Below, piece after piece: positions 1 to 4,323 of a stretch of DNA of 6,726 nt. Positions within the stretch are counted from its first letter, which is position 1; the number at the start of each line of letters is the position of its first letter. The translations under genes and the position numbers were made by a program. Location: positions 1 to 6,726 of the forward strand of contig WRIO01000065.1 in the NCBI GenBank assembly GCA_009782695.1, given 5' to 3'. Origin of the DNA: Candidatus Cloacimonadota bacterium (lineage in GTDB: Bacteria > Cloacimonadota > Cloacimonadia > Cloacimonadales > WRIO01). The notes beneath the pieces are model-generated. The model was not told the origin of the DNA, ran no database searches, and saw nothing but the letters and a program-made list of their open reading frames with translations.

Positions 1-959
1 ATTCTATACATCAAGCCATCTGGGTAGTAGATGAAAACACGCGAATCCAGACAGGTAATGCGAACTTTGAGAAGCTGATATCAGAGGCAGATTATCAGGG
101 GCATTTCCTTTCAGACATCATGCCAAATCACCAGATCATCAAAGTCTTTCATGATACAGTAGCTGAAAAATCACATCTAAACCAAGAAATTGAGTATAAA
201 AAAAAGGTGTATATCATCTCTTCCACTTACCTAAAAACAAATGGTAATGTAATATTTACATTGCTCGATATTTCCGATATGAAGTCTATAGAAAGCTTCA
301 AAAAAGACATAGTATCAAATGTTTCCCATGAGCTAAAGACACCGCTAACCTCCATAAAAGGATTTGTGGAAACACTGCTGACAGACGCTACCCCCGAACA
401 AATCCGCTATTTGCAAATAGTGCAAAGAAATACAGATAGGCTGATCACTATCGTTTCAGATATCCTTAGTCTATCGATGTTGGAGCAGAAAAAAGGTATA
501 ATACGGCATGAAGTAAATGTGAGTAGTTTTTTTCAAAAATTGGAAAAGTTATTTGATGATGCTGGTAAAAAACAAAACACAAAATTAATAATAAAAATCA
601 TCGGCGATAATTTCACCTTCGATGCAGATGAATTTTTGCTAGAACAAGCTTTTGTAAACCTAATAGACAATGCTATCAAGTATTCAGAAAAGGGCAGTGT
701 CACTGTGGCGGGAGAGCGGATATTGGACAAGGTGGTTTTTGAGGTTTCAGACGAAGGTATAGGTATACCAAAGGAACACCTGAACAGGATATTTGAAAGA
801 TTTTATGTAGTAGACAAAAACCGTAGTAAAAGATTAGGTGGCACTGGGCTCGGCTTGTCCATCGTAAAACACATAGTGCATCTGCATTATGGGGAGATAG
901 AAGTTCAGAGCGAAGTAAACGAGGGAACTAGCTTTATTTTGCGGTTGCCAGCCTCGTAA
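1..959 (+). CDS. PhoR-like sensor histidine kinase, 5'-truncated by the window edge
   Basis: The frame is open from the first bases, so the true start is upstream; 318 codons are visible before TAA at 957-959. The ATG at 120 is internal, because the preceding codons encode the first half of a PAS fold (AIWVVDENTRIQ, then a conserved Asn-Ala-Asn-Phe). Domains in order: PAS (about nt 12-285); HisKA with the H-box SNVSHELKTPLTSIKG, the phospho-accepting His codon being at 327-329; HATPase_c with the N-box NLIDNAIKYS (about 657-686), G1 box DEGIGIP (750-770), F-box RIFERFY and G2 box GGTGLGLSI. The block FYVVDKNRSKRLGGTGLGL is typical of the PhoR/PnpS/WalK group. The protein should autophosphorylate and pass phosphate to a response regulator, whose gene is not in the window and would normally lie upstream. 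Transmembrane sensor segments, usual in this group, would lie in the missing N-terminus, so the signal is unknown. The family assignment is firm; a role in phosphate control is not shown. Confidence 0.95.
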   Translation, partial: SIHQAIWVVDENTRIQTGNANFEKLISEADYQGHFLSDIMPNHQIIKVFHDTVAEKSHLNQEIEYKKKVYIISSTYLKTNGNVIFTLLDISDMKSIESFKKDIVSNVSHELKTPLTSIKGFVETLLTDATPEQIRYLQIVQRNTDRLITIVSDILSLSMLEQKKGIIRHEVNVSSFFQKLEKLFDDAGKKQNTKLIIKIIGDNFTFDADEFLLEQAFVNLIDNAIKYSEKGSVTVAGERILDKVVFEVSDEGIGIPKEHLNRIFERFYVVDKNRSKRLGGTGLGLSIVKHIVHLHYGEIEVQSEVNEGTSFILRLPAS

Positions 960-1054
960 TCTACTATACTCTTAAATACTATAAAAGCTAACAAAGACCC
1001 GTCTTTTCGGCTTTCAGCGAGTCTATTCTGACTCCTTCTCTACTATTCTACTTG

Positions 1055-1076
1055 CAATGATATGAAAATATCATTG
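1055..1076. promoter_or_regulatory. 22-bp perfect palindrome, candidate operator
   Basis: The arms CAATGATAT and ATATCATTG are perfect reverse complements around a GAAA centre. Pairing can extend by TTG (1052-1054) with CAA (1078-1080) if A1077 is bulged. No T-run follows the stem on either strand, so it does not look like an intrinsic terminator. Its right arm shares TTG (1074-1076) with a consensus -35 hexamer, the classic place for a dimeric repressor to bind. The protein that would bind is unknown, and the site could instead act as an RNA hairpin if transcribed from further upstream. Confidence 0.4.
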
Positions 1077-1101
1077 ACAAAAAACCTGCCTTTTTTATGT
1101 T
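1074..1101 (+). promoter_or_regulatory. Candidate sigma-70-type promoter for the DUF4015 gene
   Basis: A perfect TTGACA (-35, 1074-1079) is followed after 16 nt by TATGTT (1096-1101), which matches the TATAAT -10 box at four of six positions. Transcription would start near 1108, giving a leader of roughly 25 nt that contains the ribosome binding site of the gene at 1134. The -35 box is ideal but the -10 is mediocre, and the A/T-rich context makes chance matches easy. Confidence 0.4.
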
Positions 1102-1118
1102 TGTATTATATTTCAAAA

Positions 1119-1123
1119 AAAGG
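1119..1123 (+). promoter_or_regulatory. Ribosome binding site AAAGG supporting a TTG start
   Basis: AAAGG lies 10 nt before TTG at 1134. An in-frame TAG occupies 1131-1133, immediately before that TTG, so no upstream in-frame start is possible. The next in-frame ATG (1164) would remove the three-lysine N-terminus that orients the membrane anchor. TTG at 1134 is therefore the better start. Confidence 0.5.
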
Positions 1124-1133
1124 TTGTTTATAG

Positions 1134-2699
1134 TTGAAAAAGAAGATATTCCCTTGGGAACTGATGATATTTACCTCACTGATATTTTTGGTAAATATTA
1201 CACTGCTTATGTTTTTGTTTACAAAGAAAGAAGTGGATAAAAAGACAAGGGAAGCAAAGGTCACTCAGCAAGTAGAACAACCGCCGATTTTGGTGGAGGA
1301 GATAGAGGAACCTCTGATCGTCGAAGTCCCAGAGATAGAAGAGGTAGAGCCGCCACCGGTAGTGCCTGAAAAGATTCCCTTTAAAGAGATAAAGGTGATA
1401 AACGAATACCTCACGGTAAAAAATAATGTAATCAGAAAGTCGCCACCTGATTTTATGCAGGGTCTTTATGTCACTGCATACAAGACACAGAGACAAAGCT
1501 TTGACTCTCTGCTGGAAGATGCCAAAAATTCTGGAATAAATACCATAGTCTTCGATGTAAAAGAAATGCAGGGACATGTCTACTTTTCTATAAAAGACGC
1601 AGAACAACTAAAATACACCTTCGCAGAACCTATTTTTAACATAAATAACATAGTCGCCAAAATCCATTCTTACGGATTTTATGCTGTGGCGCGCATAGTG
1701 CAGTTCTATAATATCGAGACAGCCACCCACCACCCAGAGCTACAAATAAAGAACAAAGAAGGTGGATATTGGCAAGAAAAGGCAGGAAAACCAGCATGGC
1801 TGGACCCTTCAAACCCTCTGGTGCAAAACGAGCTATTACAGATCATAGACATCGTGGCTGCTACAAATGTAGACGAGATACAGCTCGACTATGTGCGCTT
1901 CCCAACAGAAGGCAATATGGGGAACAGTGTGTTTTATTTTAGGGAGATAGACGCTCTAAAGGCTAAACAAGATACAGAATACAAGAGGAGAGAAAAACGG
2001 GATATTATCAAGGAGTATGTTCGACAGGTCCGAGCTGTGGTCGATAGACATAAAGTGAAGATTTCAGCTGATATTTTTGCTATAGTCGCTTGGCAACGAG
2101 ATGCTGATATACGTAGCACAGGGCAAGATATTTCCCTTATCAGTCAACACCTCCACCACCTGCACCCTATGATTTATTCCTCTCATTTTACACCCGATTT
2201 TCAGTTCAACCCCCCAGATTTTATAAAAAAACCTTATCATATAGTGAAATATTGTCTCGACCAAACGGTGAAAAATTCTGATAAAAACTGCCGTGTGATA
2301 CCTTTCTTGCAGGCGTTTGGTTGGAAAGTAGATTATACCAAAAGTTATGTATTTGACCAGCTAAAAGCTACTGTCGATGCAGGTTGTGGGGGGTATATTT
2401 TTTGGAATGCAAATAGCAACTATGACAAGACATTAGAATGGGTAAAAGAGTGGAACATAGCACGAAATGAAGGCACGATACTCGATGGCTACTATAAAGA
2501 AAGTGAAAAGACAGAAAAAGACTTACCTCCCATACAAAAACCAGAAACTCTCGTCGATATAGAAGAGAAAGACGAAACACCAGCTGAAGTAGAAGTGCCA
2601 CTTGAAACAGAGGGAGATGACCAAACACCAGCCGAAGTAGAACCCCCTCTCGAAATAGAAGCCGACGACGATATCCCCGCTGAAATAGGGACAGAATAA
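1134..2699 (+). CDS. Membrane-anchored putative glycoside hydrolase (DUF4015 family)
   Basis: 521 aa from a TTG start. Lys-Lys-Lys at 2-4, a hydrophobic segment at about 10-29 and Lys-Lys at 31-32 with no signal-peptidase site suggest a signal anchor, with the rest outside the inner membrane. Residues about 45-85 form a Pro/Glu/Val-rich linker. Residues about 108-440 match the DUF4015 putative glycosyl hydrolase (TIM-barrel) family: GLYVTAY (110-116), FDVKE (140-144), ARIVQF (186-191), WLDPSNP (222-228), DEIQLDYVRFP (247-257), PMIYSSHF (345-352), PFLQAF (390-395) and GYIFWNANSNYD (420-431). Acidic residues in such motifs, for example D252, are the likely catalytic candidates, but this family is poorly characterised biochemically. 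The tail (about 455-521) is acidic and ends in 16-residue repeats. The likely role is hydrolysis or remodelling of an envelope or extracellular polysaccharide; the substrate cannot be deduced. The gene has its own candidate promoter, and a 91-nt gap separates it from the next gene. Confidence 0.88.
   Translation: MKKKIFPWELMIFTSLIFLVNITLLMFLFTKKEVDKKTREAKVTQQVEQPPILVEEIEEPLIVEVPEIEEVEPPPVVPEKIPFKEIKVINEYLTVKNNVIRKSPPDFMQGLYVTAYKTQRQSFDSLLEDAKNSGINTIVFDVKEMQGHVYFSIKDAEQLKYTFAEPIFNINNIVAKIHSYGFYAVARIVQFYNIETATHHPELQIKNKEGGYWQEKAGKPAWLDPSNPLVQNELLQIIDIVAATNVDEIQLDYVRFPTEGNMGNSVFYFREIDALKAKQDTEYKRREKRDIIKEYVRQVRAVVDRHKVKISADIFAIVAWQRDADIRSTGQDISLISQHLHHLHPMIYSSHFTPDFQFNPPDFIKKPYHIVKYCLDQTVKNSDKNCRVIPFLQAFGWKVDYTKSYVFDQLKATVDAGCGGYIFWNANSNYDKTLEWVKEWNIARNEGTILDGYYKESEKTEKDLPPIQKPETLVDIEEKDETPAEVEVPLETEGDDQTPAEVEPPLEIEADDDIPAEIGTE
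2571..2696 (+). repeat. In-frame 48-bp imperfect tandem repeat in the 3' end of the DUF4015 gene
   Basis: Two full copies (2571-2618 and 2619-2666) and a partial third (2667-2696) encode the 16-residue units DETPAEVEVPLETEGD and DQTPAEVEPPLEIEAD, then DDIPAEIGTE. The unit is acidic and carries two prolines (three in the second copy), predicting an extended, disordered tail. The DNA copies differ at several silent and non-silent positions, so the duplication is not very recent. Such arrays can change length by slippage or recombination while keeping the frame. Confidence 0.85.
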
Positions 2700-2702
2700 G
2701 GG

Positions 2703-2757
2703 ATGATATGAAAAAATTAAAAAAAAATGCAAGTATTTACAAAAAAGATTGTTATAG
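2703..2757 (+). promoter_or_regulatory. A/T-rich spacer sharing blocks with the spacer upstream of the DUF4015 gene
   Basis: This segment contains ATGATATGAAAA (2703-2714), identical to 1057-1068. Further on it has TATTTACAAAAAAG (2734-2747), then TTGTT and ATAG, which resembles 1109-1133. No good -35/-10 pair is visible: TTTACA (2736-2741) and TAGAAT (2755-2760) are only 13 nt apart. It may be a regulatory region shared by the two genes, or similarity promoted by A/T-rich composition. No terminator hairpin is seen here, so read-through from the DUF4015 gene is possible. Confidence 0.25.
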
Positions 2758-2790
2758 AATGTGAGCGGGGGAATATAGATAAAGAGGTCT

Positions 2791-3198
2791 ATGGGAAAGA
2801 TGAAATGCGATAACAGAAATTTGATAAAATATACAGATAACGAGCTATCGAGCGAAGATAAAGCTGTTGTATCTATGCATATATCAGGTTGTGCAGCTTG
2901 CCAAAATGAGATGGCAGATATCCAGAGTATAAATGATATTTTTAAAAGCTATCAGGAGATACCCGCAAGCGATGTTTTCCTTGCTGGCTTGAAAGCTATA
3001 CCCTTACAATGCAAGAAAAGATACAGTATATTTCACCTTTACCCACGAGAACTTGCCCTGTCTGCTATGATGATTTTTATAGCTTTATACATAGGCATTT
3101 TCTTTAGCTTTAATACCTTTACGACTTCTACTCCTGATAGTTACACCGCTTTTGAGTATTTTGAAGGCGTCAGTTTAGTTAGTCTTTTAGAAAATTAA
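2791..3198 (+). CDS. Membrane protein with zinc-finger anti-sigma-like domain (zf-HC2)
   Basis: 135 aa. The N-terminus has the zinc-binding anti-sigma (ZAS / zf-HC2) pattern: Cys6, a Y-x-D-x-E-L stretch (14-19), then His30-x3-Cys34-x2-Cys37. One transmembrane helix spans about 88-108 and a short tail of about 27 residues would lie outside. This is the usual layout of anti-sigma factors that hold an ECF sigma factor at the membrane. Length fits a short member lacking a large sensor domain. No sigma factor gene is adjacent: the DUF4015 gene lies upstream and efflux genes downstream. It could thus regulate a distant sigma factor, or be a zf-HC2 protein with another role. AAAGAGG (2781-2787) is only 3 nt from the ATG at 2791 and 12 nt from a second ATG at 2800 (Met4), so either start is possible; both keep Cys6. 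The adaptor gene follows after 40 nt, suggesting co-transcription. Confidence 0.8.
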   Translation: MGKMKCDNRNLIKYTDNELSSEDKAVVSMHISGCAACQNEMADIQSINDIFKSYQEIPASDVFLAGLKAIPLQCKKRYSIFHLYPRELALSAMMIFIALYIGIFFSFNTFTTSTPDSYTAFEYFEGVSLVSLLEN

Positions 3199-3216
3199 CC
3201 CACCCACACAGCATAC

Positions 3217-3235
3217 TCACAGGAGGTCACAGGAG
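3217..3235 (+). promoter_or_regulatory. Tandemly duplicated Shine-Dalgarno sequence
   Basis: TCACAGGAG occurs twice with a 10-nt period (3217-3225 and 3227-3235) before the ATG at 3239. The first copy reads AGGAGG (3221-3226) and is 12 nt from the start. The second reads AGGAG (3231-3235) and is 3 nt from it. Neither spacing is ideal, and they sit on either side of the usual optimum. The duplication confirms the adaptor start and may tune its translation. Confidence 0.7.
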
Positions 3236-3238
3236 TTC

Positions 3239-4318
3239 ATGCGGAAATATCTATTTCTATTATTAGTAATATACATAGCACTTATCGGGTGCAAAAAGAA
3301 ACAAACAAACCAACGCCCACAGCCGCCTGCTAGACTAGAAGTGGTTCTAGTAGAAGCGGTTGAGCTACGCGATTTGCACGAATATATACGGCTCACTGGC
3401 ACGCTCGAAGGCAAGACAGATATAAACCTTATCAGCGAAGTATCTGGGCAAATAGTGGAGATTTTTACCGGTTTAGGGAACACTGTAAAGGTCGGAGAAG
3501 CCATAGCCCGCATAGATAATGCAGATTACAAGTCACTGCTCGACCAAGCAGAAGTAGCTCTGATATCAGCAGAAGCGAATTTAACCAGTGCAGAGGCTGT
3601 GTTTCAGGCAAATATAAATCTTTATGAAAGAGAACTACTTTCGGAAGCAGAATACCAAAATAGCGTGGCTACCTTTAAAAACGCCCAAGCTCAAAAACTC
3701 GGAGCCCAAGCTACTTTTGACCAGCGAAAAAGAACACTCGACAACACCCGTTTTGTCTCGCCTGTTTACGGAGAGATAGTGGATTTACCCATACGCGTGG
3801 GACAGGCTATATCGGTGGGGTCGAAGGTGGCAGGTATCGTAGATGTCTATAATCTAGTGCTAAAAACAGGTATCGGCGAAGGTGTAGTGAGTAACATACA
3901 GCGGGGTCAGACGGTCTCTATCAGCCACCGAAATAGCGAGCTTAGCTTCTCCGGGAAGGTCTCCGGCATAGGCTACAAGCCACTGAACTCCACTGCCAAC
4001 TATCCCCTCGAAATAGAAATATCAAACACCAAAGATTACCTCCTCCCCGGCATGATAGTAAATGGCGAGATACTTTCCCACACTAATAAAAAGGTGATAT
4101 ATACCCTCCAAAGCAACATCATAAAAGAATTTGACGACCATTATTTATACGTAATAAACGAGAACAATATAGCCCAAAAAAGAAAAATAACTTTGGGCAA
4201 ACAAGTGATCGAAAATGTGATCATAGCTAGCGGACTGCAGCCGGGAGACATCATCATCATCGAAGGTGCAGACAAGGTGGATCATGGCATGAAAGTGGAG
4301 CCGAAATACAAGAACTGA
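3239..4318 (+). CDS. RND efflux periplasmic adaptor (membrane fusion) lipoprotein
   Basis: 359 aa. A lipoprotein signal peptide ends in the lipobox LIGC, with Cys18 the predicted lipidated residue; a Lys-rich and then Gln/Pro-rich tether follows. Domain order is that of AcrA/MexA-type (HlyD-like) adaptors. The first lipoyl half is at about 62-93 (SEVSGQIVEIFTGLGNTVKVGE). An alpha-helical coiled-coil hairpin of some 60 residues follows at about 96-158, rich in Ala, Glu and Gln. The second lipoyl half is at about 160-192 (RFVSPVYGEIVDLPIRVGQ), the beta-barrel at about 195-280 with its conserved PGM (270-272), and the membrane-proximal domain at about 285-355 (IASGLQPGDIIIIEGADKV). The hairpin should contact an outer-membrane TolC-like channel, and the other domains the permease encoded 5 nt downstream. 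The substrate is unknown. The TolC-docking Arg-Leu-Ser motif is incomplete: Leu128 and Ser135 fit but Ala124 sits where Arg is expected, by eye alignment. Confidence 0.93.
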   Translation: MRKYLFLLLVIYIALIGCKKKQTNQRPQPPARLEVVLVEAVELRDLHEYIRLTGTLEGKTDINLISEVSGQIVEIFTGLGNTVKVGEAIARIDNADYKSLLDQAEVALISAEANLTSAEAVFQANINLYERELLSEAEYQNSVATFKNAQAQKLGAQATFDQRKRTLDNTRFVSPVYGEIVDLPIRVGQAISVGSKVAGIVDVYNLVLKTGIGEGVVSNIQRGQTVSISHRNSELSFSGKVSGIGYKPLNSTANYPLEIEISNTKDYLLPGMIVNGEILSHTNKKVIYTLQSNIIKEFDDHYLYVINENNIAQKRKITLGKQVIENVIIASGLQPGDIIIIEGADKVDHGMKVEPKYKN

Positions 4319-4323
4319 ATAAT

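Noticed and set aside
120..122. ATG at 120 as the true start of the histidine kinase
   Set aside because: The frame stays open to the window edge, and the codons before it encode the N-terminal half of a PAS domain.
976..985. TATAAA near 980-985 as a -10 box for a second promoter
   Set aside because: No acceptable -35 hexamer lies 15-19 nt upstream; the closest TTG-containing hexamer is 29 nt away within the kinase gene.
993..1034. Two small inverted repeats after the kinase gene (AAAGA/TCTTT at 993-1006 and GAGTC/GACTC at 1019-1034) as a transcription terminator
   Set aside because: The stems are only 5 bp and no proper T-run follows either of them. They are within chance expectation for a spacer of this length.
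1079..1096. Six A and six T flanking CCTGCC as a terminator hairpin
   Set aside because: An all-A/T stem of 6 bp is too weak for an intrinsic terminator, and the segment lies in the spacer of a better-supported promoter.
1062..1133. A 23-codon reading frame (ATG at 1062, TAG at 1131) as a leader peptide for the DUF4015 gene
   Set aside because: Its ATG lies inside the palindrome and upstream of the predicted transcription start. It has no Shine-Dalgarno sequence, and its composition shows no regulatory codon run.
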